Origin: Xiphias gladius
Lineage: Eukaryota > Chordata > Actinopteri > Istiophoriformes > Xiphiidae
Reading direction: 5' to 3'
DNA: 64,000 nucleotides
Assembly (NCBI RefSeq): GCF_016859285.1
Contig: NC_053404.1
Span: 16,259,105 to 16,323,104 of the forward strand
Shown here one piece after another: positions 1 through 10,300 of this stretch. Every line of letters begins with the position of its first letter. Within the stretch, counting starts at the first letter, position 1. The notes under the pieces were generated by a model that saw only the letters and a list, made by a program, of their open reading frames with translations, was not told the origin of the DNA and made no database searches. A program made the translations under genes and the position numbers.

Positions 1-56
1 CATTTTTTCCCCCACCCAGTAGATAGTTTTCTGGATGTAAAAATCAGGCCTCTTAC

Positions 57-150
57 TGTGGTTTTAGTGTCTTTGAGGGTCTGGATTGTGTAGTTTGCTT
101 GTTCCATGTTAAACGACTGCTGCATGAGGTTATCTCTCTGGCCCTCATAC
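57..150 (-). CDS. chmp5: chmp5 coding exon 4
   Basis: 94 nt coding residues 74-105, [17 protein letters not shown]... to ...LKDTKTT. The acceptor AG is at 152-151, and the donor GTAAGA starts at 56. It matches the CHMP5 helix around [10 protein letters not shown]. The following exons lie beyond position 1. Confidence 0.93.
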
Positions 151-1864
151 CTGGAGGACACAAAGATAACGGAAAGTCCGGCTTTTACAATAGCTGAAGG
201 ACAGAATATAACTGGGTTTGGTAATAAAACTATTGAACATTAAGTAACAATACTTACATTCTCTTCTGCTTCAGAACTCTCATAGCCTTTTGCTTAACCA
301 TGTTCTATTAGGAGAAAAGTGAATAAGAAAACAAGTAATATAAACAGATGATCAATAATAAACATGAACTGGACACGTGTATATGATGAGTAGGTTAGGG
401 TACTGAACCTCAGTGCTTTTTTATACCAAGCAAAATGTGTGCGTAGCGCAGATGCGTAGTTTTGTTTACTTATTCTTTGAGGAGTCAGTTCCTACTTTAA
501 ATGCAATATTTTGCTAATTTTAGACTGTGTTTTGTTTGGGCAGTTATCATTTGAGAAGTCAGACTTCTTTTGTTAAATGACAAAGTTTTGTAAAAAAAAA
601 GAAAAAAAGTTTACCTTTTTTGTAGAAAGTTACTGGGAAAAAGTACAATTTTCTCTCATGAAACTGAGATATATCACATTGCTATAATAATAAGATCTGT
701 ATTCAGTGATTTTATGAAAAACCTCTGCATTTACCAGCATAAAAGTATGGGATGAGAACTCAAATACTGGCTTCTTACATTTGTAGTAACCAACAGTCCA
801 ATTACAAACACCAACGCTGTGGGCTCTGTCTTCCTCAGCATGTGTGTGTGTGTTTTATAATAAAAACAAAAATGTAAGGAGAAAGTTTGTGAATGCTCAC
901 TCTATACTTATATCTGAACTGAATGGCCTTTGGTACTGGCTGGTAGCGCCCCAAAGGATTTCAAGACAAGAGTCCATTCTCTTTATATTTTACAGCAGCA
1001 TTGGACATGGAATATCACCTTTGAAGGCCCATCTCTCATCTTCTTCATCTGATCCTTGTACTTGACAAGTTCCGCATCGAGTCTGGCAATCTTCTTGTCA
1101 ACGGACTCTGCCCGAGAATCAACCTTAAAGTAGAAAACAGAGAACGGGACATGAACTTTTGCGAGATTACTGATTATCACAAAGGGGCTCGTTTTAATAG
1201 GGATCATACAGAACAAATACCACCCATGATGGCTTTACTAATTTTGTGGGCTGATCCTTTACACACAGAAAGCTTAATTGAGGCCAATTAATGACCATTA
1301 AATACTATATATCACCCTTTTTCTTCCTCTCAAGTCAACTCCAGTCAGCTAATAATAGCTCTAGCCTGACAAATAACCTGTGTAACTGGTTGGTGTCAGC
1401 CATTTCACTGAGAGAATAACATGGTTTCCACTTTATGGCTGTCAAATGGCTCAAATTCTTGCTCAAAATTACATAACGCTGATTCATCACCTGAACAGAA
1501 ACATCTTGTTTTATTTAAACACCTTGACTGTCGTCTGCTATTACCAAAACATTATGTTAAGTAAAAACAGCTATTTGGATAAGCCTGTCTGCTATTAATA
1601 ATGTAGCAAGTTATTAATCTATGGGCTATTAAAGTCGGTTGTTATGACAAAATGCCCTGTTAAATATGGCAAACCCTGGCCTTGTTTCTGCTCATAGGGT
1701 CGGCTAACAGTTAGCTGACCCAGCCGAGAAGGGATCCATCTTTGTTTACTTTGCTCAAGACAGCGGTCATAAACTTGTTTTCACATTGTACTTACGTTTC
1801 CTATGCAGTCCGAAAGGTTCGGCGGCGGAGCATTGGGTTTTCCCCTGCCAAATATGCGGTTCAT
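57..1864 (-). CDS. chmp5: chmp5, charged multivesicular body protein 5 (5' part; four coding exons)
   Basis: ESCRT-III subunit that works on endosomal membranes in multivesicular-body formation together with VTA1/LIP5 and VPS4 (family knowledge). The spliced reading, 1864-1796, 1123-1019, 304-258 and 150-57, gives an open frame of 105 residues that runs off the left edge. It starts [15 protein letters not shown] and continues [19 protein letters not shown], nearly identical to the N-terminus of human CHMP5 (MNRLFGKAKPKAPPP, 219 residues in all). The basic first helix and the long charged second helix of the Snf7 fold are visible. All introns have GT-AG ends and phases match (0, 0, 2). The start ATG is the first in frame and lies in a GC-rich promoter. 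The C-terminal acidic region and MIM-like end are outside the window. I am very sure of the family; whether this is a single copy or a fish paralogue (chmp5a/b) cannot be told. Confidence 0.95.
258..304 (-). CDS. chmp5: chmp5 coding exon 3
   Basis: Short 47-nt exon coding [15 protein letters not shown] plus the first two bases of the next Met codon. The acceptor AG is at 306-305 and the donor GTAAGTA begins at 257. It is too short for an ORF search; it was found by matching the CHMP5 protein [18 protein letters not shown]. Confidence 0.93.
1019..1123 (-). CDS. chmp5: chmp5 coding exon 2
   Basis: Residues 24-58, VDSRAE...RDGPSK, 105 nt, phase 0 at both ends. The acceptor is the AG at 1125-1124 and the donor is GTGATA from 1018. 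This is the most conserved part of CHMP5 in the window. Confidence 0.95.
1796..1864 (-). CDS. chmp5: chmp5 coding exon 1
   Basis: Residues 1-23, starting at the ATG at 1864-1862 and ending ...DCIGN. The donor GTAAG follows directly at 1795. Phase 0. The sequence matches the basic, proline-rich start of CHMP5. Confidence 0.95.
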
Positions 1865-1990
1865 TTCGGCGAAATTGAGGCTTAAAATGTAGGGGAAAGC
1901 TGCGTTAGCCCGCTGTCACAGTCCAGCTGAGGGGAAAACACCCGGAAGAGACTGTCAGGCGACGTCACAGGGGTCACATGATCACTTCTC
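1865..1990 (-). promoter_or_regulatory. chmp5: chmp5 promoter and 5' UTR with ETS, CRE-like and M-box motifs
   Basis: The 130 bp upstream of the chmp5 start is more GC-rich than its surroundings and has no TATA box. It carries an ETS core CCGGAAG (1942-1948), a CRE-like GACGTCAC (1961-1968) and TCACATGA (1974-1981), which read on the other strand is the M-box TCATGTGA bound by MITF/TFEB-class factors. Motif positions are read directly; use as a housekeeping-type promoter is inferred. Confidence 0.6.
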
Positions 1991-4900
1991 ACTCAGCCGC
2001 GCCCTCCACTGTCCTGATCAACTACCGTCCTGATCTCCTTCCTTCAGACCGCTGCTACAGGATGTTCAAAACAAAGACACACCATGCTGAACTCTTTTTA
2101 ATTCCTGTGGTCAGTGAAAAGCTTAATCTCTTTATTTAATACAGAGACTTGCACACCTTTATCATACCTGAAACAGCACTTTATTTGTCCCAGGTCTAAA
2201 TGTTCTACTTTTGTACATAATTTAAAAAACAATTATAGCATCTTTATTTATTTTTCTGACCTGTGTGTTTGATGCCTGCCTACAAACCTTTTTTTCTTTC
2301 GGGATGATAACCAGTAGTTGTTATTTGCAATTTTCAAAAATCAGGTTATAAGGTGGTTTTAAAAAGGCACCATACTTGAAATTACAATTAAAAATTAATA
2401 GTAATAAAAGCAAGTGGAAAACTAGACAATGAAGCACATAGTAGGCTGGCCTATCCTTTCTCCTATATGGATTGCACTGCTGGTTATTTTTGAGTTCACA
2501 GGCTGAATTACCAATGAAGGGCCCCAGACTCCAGGGGGGCCCAAAAGCCCTAGGAAAAAAAGTGTGGCAATTTATTTGCGGTAGTTCAATTAACTGGAAC
2601 TTATCTGTGGCAATTTGGGAATAAAACGCTGATGTGATTGAGTGAAGTGAATTTTTTTCTAAGGCACATTTAAAAACAACAAATGTGGGCCATAGTGCTT
2701 TAAAGAGAAATATAGAATGGAATAAAACTGGTAAATAACACTAACAGACAAAGCTAAAACAATACTATGGTCATATTGCGATTAAGGTGACTTTGACTTA
2801 GGGTCTTAAATGGCAAGGATTAATTGATTAGATGATGGAGGGGTCTGGACATAGAGCAGGGGGCGAGGAGACTGTGGATAAAGTAATCTCATATAAATCA
2901 TGTCTCCAGATCTCCAAAACAGAGAAAAAGTTTTATTTTCGCAATAGACGTAATGTGGAAAAATCTGCAACTAAAGACAGAGTTTGAAGGTGTCAAACTT
3001 TAGATTTAAGACCTTCATTATTTCATCTAATGATGTGCTTAAATCTTGCAAATTGCTAAATTTATAGGGGGCCCGGCAGCTAATTTTTACTTCAGGGCTC
3101 CTCCTGCAGGTTAATCAAACCATGTTCTACTTAGTCTAAAAATTCAAAATTTGGGAAATAATTCATGATACTATAAGGTAATATGAGTAATATGCATGAA
3201 ACTATAAACCACTGTAGGACTATTATTATTATTACTATTTTTTAAACCATATATATTTTAGTAATGCCATTTTCTGTCCTCTGGAGGGAGCTGCTGGCAT
3301 ACAGTGGAAACACTAAATCTAAAGCTCCTGATGACTCCAGATCTCCCATCCAAACTCATGTCCATGCCGAAAATGATTTAATAACAAAAACTGCTATTCT
3401 TCTATCAGGAGGCGCAGAGTTTTCTTTCAAAATGAGATATCCAAATTAAGGCAATGATGCAGGGCAAAGACAGAAGGACATTTGTGAGTATCACTGCTGC
3501 ACACCAAAGGGAATTTACAAATTCAAATTGACAACAAGATGAGAAGGGAATCAGTGTGGATTTGTTAAACTGGCTTTAATATTAAGCACTTCACAGACAG
3601 GATGCTTTGATTAATACATGTTCTGCTCGGTTGACAGCAGACAGAGCCAATAATACAGTAGCAGGTTGAACCAGTAGACACGGAGATTGAAAAAAAATAA
3701 CAATGATGTCTTGGTCACATTGAAGTTTCTTAAAATAATGTTCTCCTCTGATGAGATAGATGACTTTAAACCAAGATCAATCACTATGTTTATATATTAC
3801 AGTCTATCTGTAGTACATTCAAAATAACAGCACAGTCCATCAAGCATATAGGCTGTTGATAATATCATAGCAATGATCACTGACATGCTACTAATACAGT
3901 ATATTTCCTTTTTTGTAATCTATACAAAATAAGGTATTGTATACATACTATCATACTGTACATTTGACAGAATATATTGTATTTAATCATGTGCACAACT
4001 TGTTCAAACTGCCATTCATGTTTTCAGATTGCGCTGATAGACTATTTCTCTACATTAATAGCATGAGTATTTCAATAGGACTTATGTGTCATCATGGTAA
4101 AAGTCATACACAGCATATGTGATTGAATTAGATACCATATATACCAACAATTTATCAATCTGGACACAACTCCAGAGTCAAAGCTGATAGAGAGCCCTCT
4201 GTCAAATTTTAAATGCACATTTAAAGTCCAGGGATTATCCTTTACTTTTCTCATTGATAAACTTGCTTTGATGCAAGGTGCTTTTTTTTTTTTTTTTTTT
4301 TAAAAAACCTCTCAATGATTTCAACAGCTAATATGAGTGAGTCGACCAGCACAATTCAAACTCTTCACAGAGGTGAAAACTTTTTTTGGCACAAATCTGC
4401 TTTGGGCGATTCACACAACTACCACTGACACGTTAAATGTGTAAAACAAATTTTTGAACATGAGGTGCCGTTTGACCCCATTTTAGTAATAATTCCTAAA
4501 ATCATTTACCGCTGCTACAAACACATGTTATCCTGGACTGTTAAAGGCACATTTGGTAATAGAAAAATGTAGGAGGAGAACACAGAAAAAGGAGGGAGGC
4601 GTAAAGAAAATGCAGTTAAAAGAATAAAAATCATAAACACACAGAAGCCAAAAAGTCTGTAAAACATTAGTTAATATTTCCATTAACTACTTGCTACTTT
4701 TCCCAATAAATAATCAGTATTTTTCCTGGGAAATCTTGACATTATATTGTAATGACTTCTTATGCGATATGTTTGGGACATGCAACATTTTTTGCAATTT
4801 CCGACTCAAAAATAGTCGTTAGTTGCAGCCCTTTATTATCTAGGGCTGCAACTGACAATTATTTTTTATCCACTTAAACAAAACTGTCTCCCAGTTTACA

Positions 4901-5030
4901 TCCACCTGCAAGTTTAAATAATAAATATACAATCGTTATCACAACTGCCATGAGGAAATAAATTAAACCAAGAGGGAAAAGTCACAGCAGAGGGGAGCAA
5001 AATGAAGTTATTGTAATTTAGAGAGGTTGG
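1991..5030. other. chmp5-oprk1 intergenic region, no gene seen
   Basis: About 3 kb of AT-rich sequence with no credible coding exon on either strand. It holds a 3260-3450 stretch resembling a dispersed fish repeat (low-grade, judged by texture), a poly(T) run at 4281-4303, and two facing transposon termini around 4811-4863 (listed separately). The two genes flanking it point the same way (both minus), so it also contains the end of the oprk1 transcript. Confidence 0.6.
4811..4863. mobile_element. two facing termini of a hAT-like MITE family
   Basis: GTTAGTTGCAGCCCT (4818-4832) faces AGGGCTGCAACTGAC (4842-4856), 14 of 15 matching when reverse-complemented, with a 9-nt gap. The motif beginning TAGGGCTGCAACTAACGATT is the end of a very common fish nonautonomous element, copies of which also occur at 16.76, 55.4, 58.4 and 60.9 kb. 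Only the ends are clear here. Confidence 0.55.
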
Positions 5031-5284
5031 TGTTTTTGATTCTGTGTGGATTTTATTTAAAAGATAGGATACAATTTATGGTTTGTAACTTTCATTTGAT
5101 CACTGAAATTAAGACATATCAATTTTGGCAACAATTAAACTTCAAGAGACATGAAAATAAATCCAGTCAACCTTTGCAATAGAGTCAAGATTACAGTCTA
5201 AATTGCTGAAGTGACGTGGGTTAAGCCCAGATCATGTGAGTCTTCTTTTCCAATATGGGAAATTGAAGACAGTTCTACTGCTAG
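5030..5284 (-). terminator. oprk1: oprk1 3' UTR with candidate poly(A) signal
   Basis: Downstream of the oprk1 stop the first AATAAA on the minus strand is at 5057-5052 (TTTATT on the plus strand), about 230 nt past the stop. I cannot exclude a longer 3' UTR using later signals, since mammalian OPRK1 has a long one. Confidence 0.4.
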
Positions 5285-5814
5285 TCATGTGGGCTTACCA
5301 GTCCTGTCTGGGTTCTCCAGGGGAACAGCAGCCTCCCGCACAGTGCTGGGGCCTTTTTTGCTCCCTGACACCTTTTCTCCTTTCGGTTTGGCTGAGAGGC
5401 AGAAGTCTTTGAAGCACCGTTTGAAGTTCTCATCCAGAAAGGCATAAAGCACAGGGTTGAGGCTGCTGTTGGTGTAGCCCAGAGCCACGCAGAAGAAGTA
5501 GGCAGCCATGATGGCGGTGGTTTCGGGCACGCTCACGAGCGCCTTGACCAGGATGAAGATGTGAATGGGCGTCCAGCAGACCACGAACACAGCCACCACG
5601 ACCACTACAAGCCTGGTGATTCGGCGCAGGTTGCGATCCTTCTCCCGCGAGCCGGACAATATTCGGACGCTCTTCAGCCTCAGGACCATCAGGGAGTAAC
5701 ACACGGTGATGATGAGCACAGGCACGACGAAGGCAAAGACAAACACGCATATCTTCATCAGTGTGTCCCAGTACACGTACGGCTCTGGGAACTGTAAGGC
5801 ACACTCAGTGATGT
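5285..5814 (-). CDS. oprk1: oprk1 coding exon 3 (ECL2, TM5-TM7, C-tail)
   Basis: 530 nt, residues 200-375 and stop. It encodes the short ECL2 ([15 protein letters not shown]), TM5, the very conserved intracellular loop 3 ([17 protein letters not shown]), TM6 with CWTPIH, the ECL3 stretch [13 protein letters not shown]7 with NSSLNPVLY and the tail. The acceptor CTGTAG ends at 5815. The tail is rich in Lys, Ser and Thr, so phosphorylation-type regulation is likely. Confidence 0.95.
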
Positions 5815-8800
5815 CTACAGGAGGAGAGCGAGAGAGGATGAAATGTGACTTAAGTGATGAAGTGCACTGTTGCTTTATCAAAAATAAAATTCCACTCTGT
5901 GCCTTTCTGTTAACAATTTAACAAGCTGTTATGGAGCAGCTAATCCACACTCCAAACGGAACATTTTACTCTAAACTCTACTTTGATCTTACATCATCTA
6001 TATTCAGGAAAGGCGATGCATGATGCGTGGCTAATGGAAAACTGATGGATGGCCTCGATAGAATATGTATCTGCTTTTAAAACAGAATCAGTGCATGCTT
6101 GAAGTGGATCTCCAATGCCTAGAAAATGGACAGACACCTTTAAACCTCATTGGGGGATGATGAGAGCACTTCCTCACCGCTGTTTGTTTGGGTGCCACCC
6201 AGAATAAAAGCAGGTATCCCTGCAGCTGAGGACAGGATCCAGATGCACACGTTGATCATCTTGGCTTTGATCGGAGTGCGGAAATCCAGGGCTTTCACCG
6301 GGTGGCACACGGCCACGTAGCGATCCACACTCATCATGGTGAGAGTGAAGATACTGGTGAACATGTTGTAGTAGTCAATAGAGATGAAGACCTTGCACAC
6401 AACTTCACCGAAGGGCCAGGTATTCAGCAGGTAGTCCGTGCTCTGGAAGGGCATTGTGGTTGTGACAAGAGCATCAGCGAGTGCTAGGTTGAAAATGTAA
6501 ATGTTGGTGGCTGTCTTCATCTTTGTGTACCTGTTAAACATGCAGAACACAAGGTTGTCCTAAAATAGCGGGAAGAGAAAGATGACCACAGCTAACCATC
6601 CATCCAGACTGACATGGCAGCCGTATGTTGCTTGGCTGACTCTGTAGAGGACCGTTCTACCTGGCTCATTATGAATTACACATTGTCCATTAGTCCACAC
6701 TGCTTCTTTGAATGAGTAATGTAATTTTTTTGACTCAGGCTTCATTGTTATGTATAGTATGCTGTCTGTTGCAGGCCATGTGTAATCAACTCGTTTTCAC
6801 TTCATTAAATTATGATAGCATTAAAGCTCTGTGTGGTTTAATTCTGAAGTTTAATTCAAAGTTTTAATTTTAACCTGTTGTGACAGGTAATGAAGCACTG
6901 AGATTAAAATAAGGTCCTTCAGAATTGTCTATTTTGACTCAACACAAAATGGTCATGGCTCACAGGAAGTGATGCATTTTTTGTTTATAATAAACACATG
7001 CTTACTATAAACTGAATTCAAATGAACAGGAATAATAAAAGACAAAGTTGTTACCATTTCCTGACCCAATGTAAGCTCCTGACAGTCTGTGCTTGCTATA
7101 TGTCTCGTCTCAAGTGCAACACCCAACAGATAACATTGAGACTTTATTAGTCAAACTCGAACCTAAATTTTTCCTCTTGTTTGTTTATCTGTTAAGTATG
7201 TAGCTACAGCTAGCAGCCCGTTAGCTTAGGTTAGCATAAAGATAAGGAACCTAATTGGGGGAAAAGGCTAGCCTGGATCTGTCCAAAGGTAACTAAATCA
7301 ATTTACAGGCACTTCCAAAGCTCTTTAGTATATTATATCTTATTTGTTTAGTCCGTGCAAAAAGTAATAAAAGACAAGTTGTGGTTTTAAGCTAAGAAGC
7401 GTCATGTTGAATGGGCCAAAAAGAGAGTCAAGCTTCCCATTTAACTCCCAGCAAGAAAGTGAATAAGTGTGTTTCCCAAAATGTCAAAGTATTCCTTTAA
7501 ATCTGTATTAACTGATTTTGATGTGGCCACTTGGGGGTAGCACCACAAGCTGTAAATACAACACTGATGTATGTGGCGAACTTGTTAGCAAACCTCTGTA
7601 CACATCAAGCAGACATGGAACAACGTTATTATTCATTTACAGTCTTGTCTCTGGTCAACTGGCGAATGTAAGTCCAGTATTCAAGCTCTGTTTTGGTCTC
7701 CACCATCTCAGAAAATACTTTACTTTTTATTGGTTAAATGCTGCACTATTTTCACAAGCTAGTCGCTAAATTTACCCTTTCTGCCATTCGGTGCTGGGCG
7801 GGTGGTGTACAGTGGGTTTATATGAGCTTTTTGAGCTTCCCACTGCAGGATGGAAAGGACACTGAGAGCTGTGAGGCTGAATCAATCATAAAGTTGTAGG
7901 TCATCAAACCACAACAATGAGCTGGCAGATGCTAAAACACTCTGTGGGTTCATCACTAGAAGTGACACCTTACACATTACAAGTAGTCATTTGATCCATT
8001 GTTAATGTAGTAATATTGATTAGAGCAGTTTCAACGGTACAAAACAAAGCTATTTAAAGACATAGAAGGTGCACTGCCATGTCAGGTACTCCTGCTAATG
8101 GCTTGTTGTTCAGTGACTACTACGTGGCCCATAGTGACTTTGTATGTTTTTGGATGGGTGTAATTTGAGATATTTGTTGACAGTAAATCAACGTGAACCT
8201 CTTCTTCCCTCAGTTAAATTGCCCTCCACGGAGCAACTAAACAGTAAAATGTACAGTGTTTTTCTAGAACCGAACTGATAAAATTGGCTTCTACCGACAG
8301 GCGACAAAGTCAATCTGATTTGAGGTAATTGTTGTCTATGCACCAAAGAATTCTGGATGGCATTTCACATTACATGAAAGGAGATTTGTTGCTCTCAAAC
8401 ACCATAAATAACGCCCAATGAGGTGAGAGCAGGCTCTCAGCTTGATAAAGGACCACTGGTTTCAACTATAACTAATGTCCACCAGACTATGGGGGTTGAT
8501 TTGTAGTATATTGTTATTATATTTTGGATGTCTTCAGGGTTATTGGATTCATAAAATGGGCCACTTTGAACGTTTCAGACACTTCTTAACCAGTGAAGGA
8601 GACAGAAATCAATTGTTCATTGCCATGCTTTACACATTTAATGTTGGATGAGAAACGACAGCATTAATCTTAACCCTTTCTTGGTCAAAATGCAACTCCA
8701 GTTTTGTCTCTTTTGACTTATTAGCTAAAAGAGTCATCTACTTTAGAGGTTGTCCTTGCCATTTGCATGCAAATTACACACTAATTCTTTCGATAAACTG

Positions 8801-9550
8801 ACCGCGTAAGTGGATATCAGAACAACATCTCTTGTTTTTGTGAAGGACCCATCTCTAGGGTGCATCCCAAGAACAAAATGCAGGCACTAAGGAGAACTCG
8901 GACTTAGCCCAGGTGGCCTAGAGGTCAATGTAAGAGCCCACAGGTTGGTGCCAGTGCTTTTTCCACAAGCAATAACATTTACAAAGGCTGTGGAGAAATG
9001 CCTGAATCTCTGTTTATGTTGTTTATCATCTACAAATATACTGTATAATTAGACTTTCCTGCTTGTGCCAAAGGCGATAATGTTGCTTAGCAATTGTCTT
9101 TTCTTTTCTCAATTTCCAGAACATTTCCTGTAAACATGAAGTTCAAGCTGCCACTTTATTTGCTACTTTAAATCACTGTAAAATGCCTAATATTTTTTGC
9201 TATGTTAACTTACAATATATTTCTCAGTAGCCCACATCTTTAGGAGTATGTAAAAAAAAAAAAAAAAAAAAAATCTTCTCATATTCACTTCAAACATGAC
9301 CTCACCTGATGATGACATACATGACGAGGCAGTTGCCCAGTAAGCCGACCACAAACACCACGGAGTAGACTGCAGTGATGATGGGGATGATGGGAGACAT
9401 GCTTTCCTGCTCCCAGTTATCGTCGTGGGTGTCATTCCGGCTCTCTGAGTATCCGGACACCCAGGTTGAAGAATTGACCGGACAGTCCTCCAACCGCGTA
9501 GAGAGGCACTTACCGTCTTCTTTGAGGATTTCAGCCGGAGTGCTTTCCAT
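5285..9550 (-). CDS. oprk1: oprk1, kappa-type opioid receptor (complete, three coding exons)
   Basis: Class A G-protein-coupled receptor of the plasma membrane for dynorphin-type peptides, coupling to Gi/o/z (family knowledge). Exons 9550-9306, 6530-6178 and 5814-5285 join in frame (phases 2 and 1) to 375 residues plus TGA; human OPRK1 has 380. Visible: N-glycosylation sites at Asn26 and Asn39; TM1 near residues 52-80; Asp101 (2.50); Asp134 (3.32, the amine-binding Asp); DRY at 151-153; the Cys127-Cys204 disulphide pair; CWTP at 279-282; NPVLY at 319-323; and a palmitoylation-type Cys338. Tyr305 (7.35) is the kappa residue (Trp in mu, Leu in delta), supporting the kappa call, as do TMMSVDRY and the overall match. 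Odd: Lys290 at 6.58 where mammals have Glu297, and Asp114 at 2.63 where mammals have Val118. The C-tail is divergent, ending TGKPT. A splice acceptor just 5' of the ATG predicts a noncoding first exon. Confidence 0.95.
6178..6530 (-). CDS. oprk1: oprk1 coding exon 2 (TM2-TM4)
   Basis: 353 nt, residues 82-200, from [14 protein letters not shown] to the start of extracellular loop 2 (ILGGTQTNS). It contains Asp101, the [14 protein letters not shown] segment with the unusual Asp114, Asp134 and the DRY motif. The acceptor TTTAACAG ends at 6531 and the donor is GTGAGG at 6177. Confidence 0.95.
7190..7505 (+). repeat. dispersed repeat, GTTAGC-rich family, copy 1
   Basis: Contains GCTAGCAGCCCGTTAGCTTA, then GGCTAGCCTGGATCTGTCC and the tail AAAATGTCAAAGTATTCCTT. 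Related copies lie at 50.45-50.72 kb and 58.92-59.31 kb (shared phrases GAGTGGTATC, AGCTGTTTCC, GCAAGAAAGTGA). This is a common teleost interspersed repeat; I cannot assign its class by eye. Confidence 0.6.
7515..7830 (+). repeat. dispersed repeat sharing GAATGTAAGTCCAGTATTC, copy 1
   Basis: The phrases GAATGTAAGTCCAGTATTC, TTTGGTCTCCAC, AGCTAGTCGCTAA and TGTACAGTGGG recur in the same order at 29530-29700, so this is an interspersed family and not a gene. The left edge contains CCACTTGGGGGTAG, a motif common in fish repeats. Confidence 0.6.
9306..9550 (-). CDS. oprk1: oprk1 coding exon 1 (extracellular N-terminus and TM1)
   Basis: 245 nt, residues 1-81 plus two bases of Arg82. The ATG context is CAAAATGG, a good Kozak match. 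It encodes an acidic extracellular tail and TM1 ([17 protein letters not shown]). The donor GTGAGG is at 9305. An acceptor (pyrimidine run then ACAAACAG, ending at 9559) lies only 8 nt upstream of the ATG, as expected if a 5' noncoding exon is spliced on. Confidence 0.95.
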
Positions 9551-9558
9551 TTTGACAG

Positions 9559-10102
9559 CTGTTTGTCAGAGTGCGAAGAAGAAAAAAAAAAACAGTGGAT
9601 AAACGGAGAAAAACAATATTATATGGTCTTCAGAGATGAAAAAGGTGGGCAAGTTAGGGGACATTGAGCCACAAAAACGCGCGTAAAGACACACTTAATG
9701 TATGATCATGGTAATGGAAAAACGCGAGACATGCACGAACTTCATTTTGGTCCAGGAGCCACTTGTAGATCGTGTAAATCAGTCGGAAACAAGCACAGAG
9801 CGCCAGCCGTTTAGGAAAAATGCGCTCCGTAAACACATGGCTGTAATATGAAGCTCGCAGGTTACTCACCTTTATTAGCCAGAATAAGCGAAAGCACCCT
9901 TTAGGATTGCCTGTATGTAATTTTTTTTAAACGTATCCTCCCAGTTATTATTCAGCTCGGCTGGTTCTGTTGCCTTGGTGAAGACTGTAGCTCACCAAAG
10001 TTTGTGGATGCTGCTGAGCGCCTGGAAAGGAGCAGCGGCGGCTTGGCGGACACTGCTGCACACCCACTGATGGAGAGGAGGCGCGCAGTCAGGCTAGACC
10101 CA

Positions 10103-10189
<87 letters not shown>

Positions 10190-10300
10190 CACACACACAC
10201 ACAAACAAAAAAACCCAGTTTCACCCAAAATATGAGATGACAGAGCGACCACAATAACCTGCAGGTACGGCCTCCCACAGTCTTATGTCACAGAGGATTT
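9559..10300 (-). promoter_or_regulatory. oprk1: oprk1 upstream region, likely noncoding first exon and promoter
   Basis: The acceptor at 9560-9559 requires a 5' exon upstream. The most GC-rich part, about 9950-10100 (GCAGCGGCGGCTTGGCGG area), is the best candidate for the first exon and core promoter. A 100-bp CA repeat immediately follows at 10104-10203. No TATA box is evident. The exact exon cannot be fixed from sequence alone. Confidence 0.4.
10104..10203. repeat. CA/TG microsatellite
   Basis: About 100 bp of nearly pure CA dinucleotide (TG read toward oprk1) with one G interruption near 10183. It lies upstream of the presumed oprk1 promoter. Long ORFs reading through it are artefacts. 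Confidence 0.95.

Larger units (their letters stand above)
6531..9305 (-). other. oprk1: oprk1 intron between coding exons 1 and 2
   Basis: About 2.8 kb, GT-AG. No other exon is seen. The stretch 7190-7830 is occupied by two dispersed repeat families listed separately, and a poly(A) run lies at 9249-9271. Confidence 0.8.

Noticed and set aside
5430-5804. 124-codon minus-strand open frame and plus-strand frames over oprk1 exons
   Set aside because: They are other-frame shadows of the conserved receptor exons, with arginine- and histidine-rich nonsense sequence.
7528-7545. CCACTTGGGGGTAG as a CTCF site
   Set aside because: Two core mismatches and it is part of a common dispersed repeat.
9952-10278. 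Open frames of 78-108 codons across the CA repeat
   Set aside because: They consist mostly of Cys-Val or His-Thr dipeptides encoded by the microsatellite.
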